DNA from: Streptomyces chrestomyceticus JCM 4735
GTDB lineage: Bacteria > Actinomycetota > Actinomycetes > Streptomycetales > Streptomycetaceae
Assembly: GCF_003865135.1 (NCBI RefSeq)
Contig: NZ_BHZC01000001.1
Coordinates: 5,084,001 to 5,148,000 of the forward strand
Length of the DNA: 64,000 nucleotides
Direction of reading: 5' to 3'
The notes under the pieces were generated by a model, which saw only the letters and a list, made by a program, of their open reading frames with translations, did not search any database and was not told the DNA's origin. The number at the start of each line of letters is the position of its first letter. Within the stretch, counting starts at the first letter, position 1. Shown one piece after another: positions 1-10,373 of the stretch. Both the position numbers and the translations under genes were made by a program.

Positions 1-1
1 C

Positions 2-658
2 TCCTACCTCGGTTCGTACGGCACCCGCGGGGTCGGCTACGACGTGGAGTACCTCGTCTACCAGATCTCCCGCGAGCTGGGCCTGACGCAGGACTGGCCG
101 GTCGTGATCGTCGGTATCGGTAACCTCGGCGCAGCCCTGGCCAACTACGGCGGCTTCGCCTCCCGCGGGTTCCGCGTCGCCGCGCTGATAGACGCCGACC
201 CGGCGATGGCGGGCAAGCCGGTGGCGGGCATCGCCGTCCAGCACACCGACGAGCTGGAAAAGATCATCAAGGACAACGGCGTCTCGATCGGTGTGATCGC
301 GACCCCGGCGGGCGCCGCCCAGCAGGTCTGCGACCGGCTCGTCGCGGCCGGTGTCACCTCCATCCTGAACTTCGCGCCGACCGTGCTGACCGTCCCGGAC
401 GGCGTGGACGTGCGCAAGGTCGACCTGTCGATAGAACTGCAGATCCTGGCCTTCCACGAGCAGCGCAAGGCGGGCGAGGACGCGGGCCAGGACGACGGGT
501 CCGACGACGCCCGCGCCGTCGCCGCGCGCGAGGCCCGGCGGGCCGTGCGCGAGGTGCGCGAGGCCGCGGGCAAGACCGGCCCGGACGCGCCCGCGCCCGC
601 CGGTGCGTCCGACCGCAAGGGACCCGACGGGGACGTACCCGCCGTGATGCCGGCATGA
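2..658 (+). CDS. rex: Redox-sensing transcriptional repressor Rex (5' truncated by window edge)
   Basis: Rex represses respiratory and haem genes and leaves DNA when NADH/NAD+ rises. The frame is already open at base 2, and the residues before the first in-frame GTG (44) read as Rex (SYLGSYGTRGVGYDVEYL). The true start and the N-terminal winged helix therefore lie outside the window. Visible parts are the Rossmann nucleotide pocket VIVGIGNLGAAL, the DADPAMAGKPVAGI segment, the LNFAPTVL segment and the helix VDLSIELQILAFHEQ. The last 60 or so residues are an Ala/Arg/Asp-rich tail of the kind seen in actinomycete Rex. It lies 100 bp upstream of hemA on the same strand; a rex-hemACD arrangement is known in Streptomyces, so haem synthesis is probably tied to redox state. 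The Rex site upstream of rex is not visible here. Confidence 0.95.
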   Translation, partial: SYLGSYGTRGVGYDVEYLVYQISRELGLTQDWPVVIVGIGNLGAALANYGGFASRGFRVAALIDADPAMAGKPVAGIAVQHTDELEKIIKDNGVSIGVIATPAGAAQQVCDRLVAAGVTSILNFAPTVLTVPDGVDVRKVDLSIELQILAFHEQRKAGEDAGQDDGSDDARAVAAREARRAVREVREAAGKTGPDAPAPAGASDRKGPDGDVPAVMPA

Positions 659-671
659 GCGAGCGCAGCGT

Positions 672-699
672 GGGGGTACCCCCGGTCGGAGACTGGGGG
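672..699. repeat. Palindromic intergenic element between rex and hemA
   Basis: GGGGGTACCCCC (672-683) is a perfect palindrome. Its second half can instead pair with GACTGGGGG (691-699) through CCCCCGGTC (679-687), leaving a GGA loop and one G-T pair. The two stems exclude each other. Elements of this look are scattered between genes in streptomycetes, which is from memory and was not searched. It could act as an attenuator or partial terminator between rex and hemA; that is inference. Confidence 0.55.
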
Positions 700-736
700 A
701 GAATCAACAAAAGGTGCGTCACAGGCGAAGGCTGTG

Positions 737-751
737 CCTCGCGTAGCGAGG
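737..751 (+). promoter_or_regulatory. Hairpin covering the hemA ribosome binding site
   Basis: CCTCGC (737-742) and GCGAGG (746-751) are perfectly complementary with a 3-base loop. The right arm contains GAGG, the only plausible Shine-Dalgarno for the hemA ATG at 759, 7 bases downstream. If the stem forms in mRNA, hemA translation would be reduced. The stem is plain in the sequence; its effect is inferred. Confidence 0.45.
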
Positions 752-758
752 TGAAAGC

Positions 759-2198
759 ATGAGCCTTCTTGTCGTAGGGCTCAGTCACCGCAGTGCCCCC
801 GTGAGCGTGCTGGAGCACGCGGCCATCGCCCCCGAGGCGCGCGGCAAGCTGCTCCAGGACACGGTGTCGGCCGAGCCGGCCGCCGAGGCCGCGGTGCTCT
901 CCACCTGCAACCGCATCGAGCTGTACGCCGACGTGGACAAGTTCCACGCCGGTGTCGCCGAGCTGTCCACCCTGCTGGCGCGGCACAGCGGCGCGGGCCT
1001 GGACGAGCTGACCCCGTACCTGTACGTGCACTACGAGGACCGGGCCGTCCACCACCTCTTCTCGGTGGCCTGCGGCCTGGACTCGATGGTCGTGGGCGAG
1101 GGCCAGATCCTCGGTCAGATCAAGGACGCGCTCGCGGTCGCGCAGGAGCAGCACACCGCGGGCCGGCTGCTGAACGACCTGTTCCAGCAGGCGCTGCGGG
1201 TCGGCAAGCGCGCCCACAGCGAGACCGGGATCGACAAGGCGGGCCAGTCGCTGGTCACCTTCGGTCTGGAGCAGCTTGCGGGCGACACCGATGTCGCCGA
1301 GTGGGCCCGGGGCAAGCGTGCCCTGGTCATCGGTGCCGGGTCGATGTCGTCGCTGGCCGCCACCACCCTCGTACGGGCCGGGGTGAGCGAGCTGGCGGTG
1401 GCCAACCGGACGGTGGAGCGCGCCGAGCGGCTGACGCGGATCCTGACCGAGCCGGGCTCGGCGGGCGCGCTGAACGGGCTGACCGCCCGCGCCGTGGCGA
1501 TGACCGCCGTACAGTCCGAGCTGGCCCTGGCCGACGTCGTGGTGTCCTGTACGGGCGCCACCGGCCTGGTGCTGACCGGCGAGTCGATCGAGACGGCCGC
1601 GGAGACCCGCGCCGCCCGGATCGCGGCCGGTGACGGGTACGCCGGGACCGCGGGCGGTTCCGGCAGCGCGGTCGCGCCGGCGCCGGAGCTGGCGCTGCTC
1701 GACCTGGCCATGCCGCGTGACATCGACGCTGCCGCCCACCGGGCCGACGGCGTGCGCCTCGTCGACATCGAGTCGCTCGCCGACGCGTCCGCGGACGCTC
1801 CGATGGCGGCCGACGTGGACCGGGTGCGCGGCATCGTCTCCGACGAGGTGGCCGCGTTCGGCGCGGCGCAGCGGGCGGCGCACATCACCCCGACGGTGGT
1901 CGCGCTGCGCACCATGGCGGCGGACGTCGTGGCGAGCGAGATCGCCCGGCTGGACGGCCGCCTCCCCGACCTCGACGACAAGGAGCGCGCGGAGATCACC
2001 CAGACCGTGCGCCGGGTCGTCGACAAACTCCTGCACGCGCCCACCGTGCGGGTCAAGCAGCTTGCCAGCGAACCCGGCGGCGCCGGGTACGCGGACGCGC
2101 TGCGCGAACTCTTCGACCTCGACCCGCAGACGGTTGCCGCCGTCAGCCGGGCCGACACGCGGGCCGACGGCCCGCACACAGCACGGGAGCGGGCATGA
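759..2198 (+). CDS. hemA: Glutamyl-tRNA reductase
   Basis: NADPH-dependent reduction of glutamyl-tRNA(Glu) to glutamate-1-semialdehyde, the first committed step of the C5 haem route. The 479-residue protein starts MSLLVVGLSHRSAPV. It carries the catalytic cysteine in STCNRIELY (Cys50), the conserved GLDSMVVGEGQILGQIK block, a Rossmann NADPH site (ALVIGAGSMSS, about residue 190) and a C-terminal helical dimerisation region. Length is normal for actinobacteria, where a Gly/Ala-rich insert near residue 290 is common. ATG 759 follows GAGG at 748-751. The stop overlaps the hemC ATG (ATGA, 2195-2198), so translation is probably coupled. Confidence 0.97.
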   Translation: MSLLVVGLSHRSAPVSVLEHAAIAPEARGKLLQDTVSAEPAAEAAVLSTCNRIELYADVDKFHAGVAELSTLLARHSGAGLDELTPYLYVHYEDRAVHHLFSVACGLDSMVVGEGQILGQIKDALAVAQEQHTAGRLLNDLFQQALRVGKRAHSETGIDKAGQSLVTFGLEQLAGDTDVAEWARGKRALVIGAGSMSSLAATTLVRAGVSELAVANRTVERAERLTRILTEPGSAGALNGLTARAVAMTAVQSELALADVVVSCTGATGLVLTGESIETAAETRAARIAAGDGYAGTAGGSGSAVAPAPELALLDLAMPRDIDAAAHRADGVRLVDIESLADASADAPMAADVDRVRGIVSDEVAAFGAAQRAAHITPTVVALRTMAADVVASEIARLDGRLPDLDDKERAEITQTVRRVVDKLLHAPTVRVKQLASEPGGAGYADALRELFDLDPQTVAAVSRADTRADGPHTARERA

Positions 2199-3172
2199 CT
2201 GACAGCAATCCACGGGCCCTGAGGCTGGGGACGCGGCGCAGCAAGCTCGCCATGGCCCAGTCCGGGATGGTGGCGGACGCGGTGCGCGAGGTCACCGGCC
2301 GTCCGGTAGAGCTGGTGGAGATCACCACCTACGGCGACACCTCGCGGGAGCACCTGGCGCAGATAGGCGGCACCGGTGTGTTCGTCTCCGCGCTGCGCGA
2401 CGCGCTGCTCGACGGGACGATCGACTTCGCCGTGCACTCGCTGAAGGACCTGCCGACCGCGCAGCCCGCCGAGCTGGCGCTGGCCGCCGTACCGCTGCGC
2501 GAGGACCCGCGTGACGTGCTGGTGGCGCGCGACGGCCTGACCTTCGAGGAGCTGCCGGACGGTGCCCGGGTGGGGACCGGTTCGCCGCGCCGCATGGCGC
2601 AGTTGAACGCCTGGGCGCGTTCGCTGGGCCGGCAGGTGGAGACCGTGCCGATCCGCGGGAACATCGACACCCGTATCGGCTACGTCGAGAAGGGTGAGCT
2701 GGACGCGGTCGTGCTGGCCGCGGCCGGACTGTCCCGGCTCGGCCGGATCGAGGAGGCGACGGAACACCTGTCGCCCGACATGATTTTGCCCGCCCCCGGC
2801 CAGGGGGCCCTGGCGGTGGAGTGCGCCGCGCACAACGCGCAGCTCGCCGCCCAGCTCGCGGAGCTCGACGACCCGTTCACCCGGGCCGCCGTGACCGCCG
2901 AGCGTTCCCTGCTCGCCGCCCTGGAGGCCGGCTGCTCCGCACCTGTGGGTGCGCTGGCCGACCTGCAGGGGGACGGGCAGGCTGTCACCGAAATGCGCCT
3001 GCGTGGCGTCGTCGGCACGACCGACGGCTCGACGCTGGTGCAGCTGTCCACCACCGGACACGTACCCGCCTCTCTCGGCGACGCGGCGACCCCCGTGAAC
3101 ATGGGGCGCGAACTCGCCGCCGAGATGCTCGCGAAGGGTGCGGCCGGTCTTATGGGGGAGCGAGCACTTTGA
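2195..3172 (+). CDS. hemC: Hydroxymethylbilane synthase (porphobilinogen deaminase)
   Basis: Polymerises four porphobilinogen units into hydroxymethylbilane in the cytosol. The 325-residue protein has the family landmarks LRLGTRRSKLA near the N-terminus, FAVHSLKDLPT, VGTGSPRRMAQL, IRGNIDTRI and APGQGALAVE. The cysteine that holds the dipyrromethane cofactor is in LEAGCSAPVGA. The start overlaps the hemA stop by 4 bp. A TTGA overlap at 3169-3172 leads into the next gene, whose Shine-Dalgarno (GGGGGAG, 3154-3160) is inside the hemC 3' end. Confidence 0.97.
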   Translation: MTDSNPRALRLGTRRSKLAMAQSGMVADAVREVTGRPVELVEITTYGDTSREHLAQIGGTGVFVSALRDALLDGTIDFAVHSLKDLPTAQPAELALAAVPLREDPRDVLVARDGLTFEELPDGARVGTGSPRRMAQLNAWARSLGRQVETVPIRGNIDTRIGYVEKGELDAVVLAAAGLSRLGRIEEATEHLSPDMILPAPGQGALAVECAAHNAQLAAQLAELDDPFTRAAVTAERSLLAALEAGCSAPVGALADLQGDGQAVTEMRLRGVVGTTDGSTLVQLSTTGHVPASLGDAATPVNMGRELAAEMLAKGAAGLMGERAL

Positions 3173-4818
3173 GCCCCACCGCCCCGAACCATCCTGCCGC
3201 CGGCCAGGTCACCTTCATCGGCGCCGGACCCGGAGACCCGGGTCTGCTGACGTTGCGTGCCGTCGAGGCACTGGCCCGCGCCGACGTGCTGATCGCCGAC
3301 CCGCAGGTGCTCGACGTCGTCCGCGGGCATGCGCGCCCGCAGGTGGACACGCCGCAGCAGCCCACGGCTGACGAAGCGTCAACCACCGCTGGAGTACCCG
3401 CGCTTAGGGACACCACCAATCTTGTCATGTCGGCTGTGCGCACCGGCAAGCGGGTGGTGCGTGCGGTGTCCGGCGACCCCGGACTGGACGCGCACGTCGC
3501 CGAGGAGATGCTGGCGTGCGCCGCCGAGGGCGTCGTCTTCGAGGTCGTGCCGGGCATCGCCGCCGCGGTCGGCGTGCCCGCGTACGCCGGTGTGCCGCTG
3601 CGCGACGCGGACGGCACGGACGTGCGGTTCATCGACGCGCGGACGGCCGGCGAGCGCTGCTGGACGGAGGTGGGCGCGAGCGACGCGACCGCCGTCGTGT
3701 CCACCTCGCTGGACTCGGTGGCCGCGGCGGCCGGCGAGCTGGTCTCCGCGGGCCGCAAGCCCGACACGCCGATGACGGTCACCGTCGCCGGTACGACGAC
3801 ACGCCAGCGGACCTGGAACGCCACCCTCGGGTCGGTCGCCCAGGTGCTGAAGGCCGCGAAGGTGCTGCCGTCGGCGGACGGCGGGCAGCCGGTCATAGCC
3901 GTGGTCGGTGAGCGCGGGGCCGCGGCCCGGCGCGACCAGCTCTCGTGGTTCGAGAACAAGCCGCTGTTCGGCTGGCGTGTCCTCGTGCCGCGGACCAAGG
4001 AGCAGGCCGCGTCGCTCTCCGACCAGCTCGTCGAGTACGGCGCGGTGCCGCACGAGGTGCCGACCATCGCCGTGGAGCCGCCGCGTACCCCGCAGCAGAT
4101 GGAGCGCGCGGTCAAGGGCCTGGTCACCGGCCGTTACGAGTGGATCGCCTTCACCTCGGTCAACGCCGTCAAGGCGGTCCGGGAGAAGTTCGAGGAGTAC
4201 GGGCTGGACGCCCGCGCGTTCGCCGGGATCAAGGTCGCGGCGGTGGGTGAGCAGACCGCCAAGGCGCTGATCGCCTTCGGTGTGAAGCCCGACCTCGTAC
4301 CGTCCGGTGAGCAGTCCGCGGCCGGGCTGCTGGAGGACTGGCCGCCGTACGACCCGGTCTTCGACCCGATCGACCGTGTCTTCCTGCCGCGTGCCGACAT
4401 CGCCACCGAGACGCTGGTGGCGGGCCTGATCGAGCTGGGCTGGGAGGTCGACGACGTCACGGCCTACCGGACCGTACGGGCCTCGCCGCCGCCGCAGGAG
4501 ACCCGCGAGGCGATCAAGGGCGGCGGTTTCGACGCCGTGCTGTTCACCTCGTCCTCCACGGTGCGCAACCTGGTCGGCATCGCCGGCAAGCCGCACAACG
4601 TGACCGTGATCGCCTGTATCGGCCCGGCCACCGCAAAGACCGCCGAGGAGCACGGGCTGCGCGTGGACGTCATGTCGCCCGAGCCGTCGGTGCACAAGTT
4701 GGCCGAAGCGCTCGCGGAGTTCGGCGCGGCGCGGCGCGATGCCGCGCTGGAGGCCGGTGACCCGGTCACGCGTCCCAGCGAGCGCCGGCCCGGATCGCGT
4801 AGGAGGGCTCGCAGTTGA
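3169..4818 (+). CDS. hemD: Fused uroporphyrinogen-III C-methyltransferase-like / uroporphyrinogen-III synthase
   Basis: A two-domain protein of 549 residues. Residues about 10-250 are SUMT/CobA-like ([31 protein letters not shown]). Residues about 260-520 are HemD, which closes hydroxymethylbilane to uroporphyrinogen III. Where active SUMTs usually have a GGDP-type loop, this one reads [18 protein letters not shown], so the methyltransferase half is divergent and may be weak or structural. TTG 3169 is chosen because GGGGGAG lies at 3154-3160 and the TTGA overlap matches the next junction. The open frame extends upstream only because it runs through hemC. It ends in a TTGA overlap with hemB. 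Confidence 0.93.
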   Translation: MSPTAPNHPAAGQVTFIGAGPGDPGLLTLRAVEALARADVLIADPQVLDVVRGHARPQVDTPQQPTADEASTTAGVPALRDTTNLVMSAVRTGKRVVRAVSGDPGLDAHVAEEMLACAAEGVVFEVVPGIAAAVGVPAYAGVPLRDADGTDVRFIDARTAGERCWTEVGASDATAVVSTSLDSVAAAAGELVSAGRKPDTPMTVTVAGTTTRQRTWNATLGSVAQVLKAAKVLPSADGGQPVIAVVGERGAAARRDQLSWFENKPLFGWRVLVPRTKEQAASLSDQLVEYGAVPHEVPTIAVEPPRTPQQMERAVKGLVTGRYEWIAFTSVNAVKAVREKFEEYGLDARAFAGIKVAAVGEQTAKALIAFGVKPDLVPSGEQSAAGLLEDWPPYDPVFDPIDRVFLPRADIATETLVAGLIELGWEVDDVTAYRTVRASPPPQETREAIKGGGFDAVLFTSSSTVRNLVGIAGKPHNVTVIACIGPATAKTAEEHGLRVDVMSPEPSVHKLAEALAEFGAARRDAALEAGDPVTRPSERRPGSRRRARS

Positions 4819-5810
4819 GCAGCAGTACGTACGGCAGCTTCCCCGGCGCCCGGCCGCGCCGGCTGCGCACCACGCCGGCCATGCGCCGGATGGTCGCCGA
4901 ACACCGCCTGCACCCGGCGGACCTGATCCTGCCCGCGTTCGTGCGGGAGGGGATCTCGGAGCCGGTGCCGATCGGCGCGATGCCGGGCGTGCTGCAGCAC
5001 ACCCGTGACACGCTGCGGAAGGCCGCCGTAGAGGCGGTCGAGGCGGGCGTCGCCGGGATCATGCTGTTCGGTGTGCCGGAGGAGGCGAAGAAGGACGCGG
5101 CCGGTACGGCGGGCACGGACCCGGACGGCATCCTCCAGCAGGGCCTCCGCGATGTGCGCGCCGAGGTCGGCGACGACCTGGTGATCATGTCGGACCTGTG
5201 CCTGGACGAGTACACCGACCACGGCCACTGCGGCGTCCTGGACGCCGAGGGCCGGGTGGACAACGACGCGACGCTGGAGCGCTACGCCGAGATGGCGCAG
5301 GTCCAGGCGGACGCGGGCGCCCATGTGGTGGGTCCGAGCGGCATGATGGACGGCCAGGTCGGAGTCATCCGTGACGCGCTGGACCAGACCGGCCACGAGG
5401 ACGTCTCGATCCTGGCCTACACCGCGAAGTACGCCTCGGCGTTCTTCGGCCCGTTCCGCGAGGCGGTCGGCTCGTCGCTCAAGGGCGACCGCAAGACCTA
5501 CCAGCAGGACTACGGCAACTCCCGCGAGTCGCTGCGCGAGCTGGCGCTCGACCTCCAGGAGGGCGCCGACATGGTGATGGTCAAGCCGGGCATGCCGTAC
5601 CTGGACGTGCTGGCGAAGATCGCGGAGGCGGTGGACGTGCCGGTCGCCGCGTACCAGATCTCCGGTGAGTACGCGATGGTCGAGGCCGCCGCCGAGAAGG
5701 GCTGGATCGACCGTGACGCGGCGATCCTGGAGGCCCTGACCGGCTTCAAGCGCGCGGGCGCGGACATGATCCTGACCTACTGGGCCACGGAGGTCGCGCG
5801 CAAGCTCTAG
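4815..5810 (+). CDS. hemB: Delta-aminolevulinic acid dehydratase (porphobilinogen synthase)
   Basis: Condenses two 5-aminolevulinate molecules to porphobilinogen. The 331-residue protein contains the two Schiff-base lysine regions [17 protein letters not shown] and [10 protein letters not shown], then [12 protein letters not shown]. The metal region reads [14 protein letters not shown]. The family's second zinc cysteine is Asp here, which suggests a magnesium-dependent rather than a purely zinc enzyme (family knowledge). TTG 4815 sits 8 bases after a perfect AGGAGG (4801-4806). It is the last gene of the tight hem cluster. Confidence 0.96.
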   Translation: MSSSTYGSFPGARPRRLRTTPAMRRMVAEHRLHPADLILPAFVREGISEPVPIGAMPGVLQHTRDTLRKAAVEAVEAGVAGIMLFGVPEEAKKDAAGTAGTDPDGILQQGLRDVRAEVGDDLVIMSDLCLDEYTDHGHCGVLDAEGRVDNDATLERYAEMAQVQADAGAHVVGPSGMMDGQVGVIRDALDQTGHEDVSILAYTAKYASAFFGPFREAVGSSLKGDRKTYQQDYGNSRESLRELALDLQEGADMVMVKPGMPYLDVLAKIAEAVDVPVAAYQISGEYAMVEAAAEKGWIDRDAAILEALTGFKRAGADMILTYWATEVARKL

Positions 5811-5910
5811 TTCCCCATCCGTGCCTCTGCTGTTGCGGCGTCGCACCCGTGTACCCAACTCTCGTAAGGGGGAGGGAAGAAGCGACGTATCGACAGGGAG
5901 GGGTACAGAC

Positions 5911-6855
5911 ATGAGGACACGACTGAAGAGATGGCGGCGCTCCGTCGGGAGCGCCGCCGTCGCGCTGTGTGCGGCGGCCGGCCTCGGCGGGGCGCTGGCC
6001 ACGCCGGCCGCGGCGGCCGCTGGGCCGACACCGGTGACCTCGTACACGTACACGAGCGTGGCGGGGGACTACATCGGGCAGGGGAAGGCCGGTACGTACC
6101 GGGAGCCGACCGCGAAGATCACTCTGACCGGGGACGCCGGGGCGGTCCGCGTCCGGGTCCAGGGCACCGACGACTCGTGGGACGTCGAACTCGCCGCCCC
6201 CAAGGGCGACCAACTGCGTCCCGGGATCTACCGCGACGCCGAGCGGGCCGCGTTCCGCACCGGCCGCTCGCCCGGCCTCGACGTCGGCGGCAACGGCCGC
6301 GGCTGCAACGAGGTGTACGGGCAGTTCAGCGTGGACCAGATCGCCACGGACGCGTCGGGCGCGGTCACGCTGCTCGACGCCTCGTACACGCAGAAGTGCG
6401 AGTCGGCGACGGCCCAGCCGCTGAAGGGGACGGTCAAGTACCGCGCGCTGCCGCTGTCGTACGCGTACAAGAGCGACGTCGGCGACTGGGTCGGGCAGGG
6501 CAAGTCGGTGACGCACACCGGCGCCACCAGCACCTTCCGGCTGTCGGACAGCTACGGCGGCGGCGTCTCGTTCGGGGTCGAGGGCAAGCGGGAGTATTGG
6601 ACGGCGGAGTTCCGGCCGCCGACGGGGGAGCGGCTGACCGCCGGGCGTACGTACCAGGTCACCGGCGCGGAAGGCGGCGCGACCCTGGAGGTCTACGGGA
6701 ACGGGCGCGGCTGCGGGAACGCGACCGGTGAATTCACCGTGGACCGGCTGTACTTCACCGACGAGGGCAAGGTGACCGGCCTGTCGGCCCGCTACCGGCA
6801 GGTGTGCGACGGCGGGACGGCCGGGATGTCGGGCACTGTGCATTACGCGGCCTGA
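5911..6855 (+). CDS. Secreted protein with two homologous repeats, function unknown
   Basis: The 314-residue protein starts at ATG 5911 with GGGAGG (5896-5901) upstream. A basic N-terminus and Ala-rich hydrophobic stretch ending TPAAAAA form a Sec-type signal peptide. The mature part is two similar repeats of about 130 residues. Each has GD[YW][IV]GQGK near its start and GNGRGC followed by G[QE]F[ST]VD in its second half, with one more Cys near the end, so one disulfide per repeat is likely. No enzyme motif is seen. It follows hemB by 100 bp and precedes two secreted proteases. The family is not recognised. Confidence 0.75.
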   Translation: MRTRLKRWRRSVGSAAVALCAAAGLGGALATPAAAAAGPTPVTSYTYTSVAGDYIGQGKAGTYREPTAKITLTGDAGAVRVRVQGTDDSWDVELAAPKGDQLRPGIYRDAERAAFRTGRSPGLDVGGNGRGCNEVYGQFSVDQIATDASGAVTLLDASYTQKCESATAQPLKGTVKYRALPLSYAYKSDVGDWVGQGKSVTHTGATSTFRLSDSYGGGVSFGVEGKREYWTAEFRPPTGERLTAGRTYQVTGAEGGATLEVYGNGRGCGNATGEFTVDRLYFTDEGKVTGLSARYRQVCDGGTAGMSGTVHYAA

Positions 6856-6943
6856 CGGGTCGGTGCGAGTCGCGTCCTCCCGGGGCGCGGCTCGCGCTGC
6901 GGGCCCCCGCGTCCCACACATGGCGATTGGCCAGTTCTGTGAC

Positions 6944-6982
6944 TTGTGCCCCGTTCGTAGCGTCCACATAATCACAACGCTC
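6944..6982 (+). promoter_or_regulatory. Promoter of protease gene 1, with a 23-bp block shared with protease gene 2
   Basis: TTGTGC (6944-6949), a 17-bp spacer and CATAAT (6967-6972) form a vegetative-type promoter. Bases 6960-6982 (starting GCGTCCACATAATCAC) are identical to 8127-8149 upstream of the paralogous protease. AGCGT (6959-6963) and ACGCT (6977-6981) form an inverted repeat around the -10 box, a likely place for a regulator. The implied 5' leader is about 135 nt. Confidence 0.6.
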
Positions 6983-7054
6983 TGCCGCGGCGCGGCGCCC
7001 GTCCCCCACGTACGTCCTGCTCCGAGGGCGCCCGTCGCTTGGTAATTGGCATGA

Positions 7055-7930
<876 letters not shown>

Positions 7931-7943
7931 GCCTCTCGGGGCG

Positions 7944-9069
<1,126 letters not shown>

Positions 9070-9147
9070 CCGGACGCGTCCCGGGCCGCACACAGGCCCG
9101 GGATGCCTCCGCCACCCGACATCACGGGTCTCCCTTCCCTCCCCTCC

Positions 9148-9174
9148 CATATCCGGGATACCTTCCCGCATATG
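9148..9174. promoter_or_regulatory. Inverted repeat upstream of the XRE/GNAT frame, probable autoregulatory operator
   Basis: CATATCCGGG (9148-9157) and CCCGCATATG (9165-9174) are 10-bp arms with one mismatch and a 7-bp spacer. It lies just ahead of a HTH regulator gene and covers the in-frame ATG at 9172, which argues against that ATG being the start. Confidence 0.45.
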
Positions 9175-9225
9175 AGAACCGAAGGGCCGACCCGTGGTGT
9201 TGTGGACAACGCTCACACCACCCCC

Positions 9226-10311
9226 ATGGAGTCCCGACTCGCCGCCCGCCTGGCCGAGTTGCGTACGGAGCGCGGCTGGTCGCTCGACGACCTGGCCCGG
9301 CGTACGGAGGTGAGCCGGTCCACCCTCTCGCGCCTGGAACGGGCCGAGATCAGCCCCACGGCCGCCCTGCTGTCCCGGCTGTGCGCGGCGTACGAACGGC
9401 CGATGTCCCGGCTGCTGGCCGAGGTCGAGTCGGAGCCGCCCCAACTCGTACGGGCCGACGCGCAGCCCGTATGGCACGACGCCCCCTCCGGCTTCACCCG
9501 CCGCTCCGTCTCACCGCCCCACCCCAACCTACGGGGCGAAGTCGTGGAAGCCACCCTGGCCCCCGGCGCCGACATCGCCTACGACAGCCCGCCGCCCGTA
9601 CCCGGCCTGGAACAACACATCTGGCTGCTGGACGGCCAGTTGGAGATCACCACCTCCGGTACGGCCCACTCCCTCACCCCGGGCGACTGTCTCCGCTTCC
9701 GCCTCTGGGGCCCCACCCGCTTCCGCAACACAGGCTCCGCCCCGCGCGCTACGCACTGGTGGTGGTCCTCCCATGACCCACCCCACCACTGCCCCATCAC
9801 CATCACCCGGCTCTCCCCGGAGACTTTCGACGCCAGCGTCCGCGGCCTGGCAGACCTCCTCACCGACACCGTCGCCGGCGGCTCCTCCCTGGGCTTCGTC
9901 GCCCCCTTCGGCCGGGAGGAAGCGGCGGCCTGGTGGCGCACCCAACGCCCCGCCGTGGCCGACGGCACCCTCGACATCTGGGTGGCCGAGGGCCCCGCCG
10001 GAATCACCGGCACGATCAGCCTCGCCCACCCGCAAAAGGCGAACGGCCGCCACCGCGCCGAGATCGTCAAACTCCTCGTCCACCGAACCGCCCGCGGCCA
10101 GGGCCTCGGCCGCACCCTCCTCACCACCGCCGAACAGTCCGCCGTCCGCTCCGGCTTCCGCCTCCTGCTCCTCGACACGGAAACCGCCAGCCCGGCGGAT
10201 CACCTGTACCGCCGCACCGGCTGGACCCCGTACGGCACGGTCCCGTCCTACGCGGCGGACCCGGGAGGCGAGCTGCGGGACTGCACGTTCTTTTACAAGG
10301 AGGTGGGATGA
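9226..10311 (+). CDS. XRE-family HTH/cupin regulator read in frame with a GNAT acetyltransferase
   Basis: As written, a 361-residue fusion. It has an N-terminal HTH (RLAELRTERGWSLDDLARRT...SRSTLSRLERAEISP), a cupin sensor domain (about residues 75-175) and a GNAT domain (about 185-361; acetyl-CoA loop VHRTARGQGLGRTLL). Inspection suggests two separate genes. Frame 3 hides a natural cupin ending ARYALVVVLP with a TGA at 9774-9776. ATG 9773 in frame 2 starts MTHPTTAP. One extra C in the C4 run 9740-9743 and one in 9792-9795 would give a regulator ending at that TGA and a GNAT (MTHPTTAPITITRLSP) starting at the overlapping ATGA. Start 9226 (MESRLAARL) is preferred to 9172; no strong Shine-Dalgarno precedes either. 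Confidence 0.75.
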   Translation: MESRLAARLAELRTERGWSLDDLARRTEVSRSTLSRLERAEISPTAALLSRLCAAYERPMSRLLAEVESEPPQLVRADAQPVWHDAPSGFTRRSVSPPHPNLRGEVVEATLAPGADIAYDSPPPVPGLEQHIWLLDGQLEITTSGTAHSLTPGDCLRFRLWGPTRFRNTGSAPRATHWWWSSHDPPHHCPITITRLSPETFDASVRGLADLLTDTVAGGSSLGFVAPFGREEAAAWWRTQRPAVADGTLDIWVAEGPAGITGTISLAHPQKANGRHRAEIVKLLVHRTARGQGLGRTLLTTAEQSAVRSGFRLLLLDTETASPADHLYRRTGWTPYGTVPSYAADPGGELRDCTFFYKEVG

Positions 10312-10373
10312 GGGCTGGGTGGTGCCTGGACAAGGTGCTGCCCTGCGACATCCGAACCCGATAGGTTCGCCCT

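Noticed and set aside
354..3061. Long - strand open frames over hemA and hemC
   Set aside because: They are Arg/Gly/His-rich shadows of clear haem genes and lack ribosome sites.
9172..9225. ATG 9172 as start of the XRE gene
   Set aside because: It lies within a strong inverted repeat and the added residues do not resemble the family.
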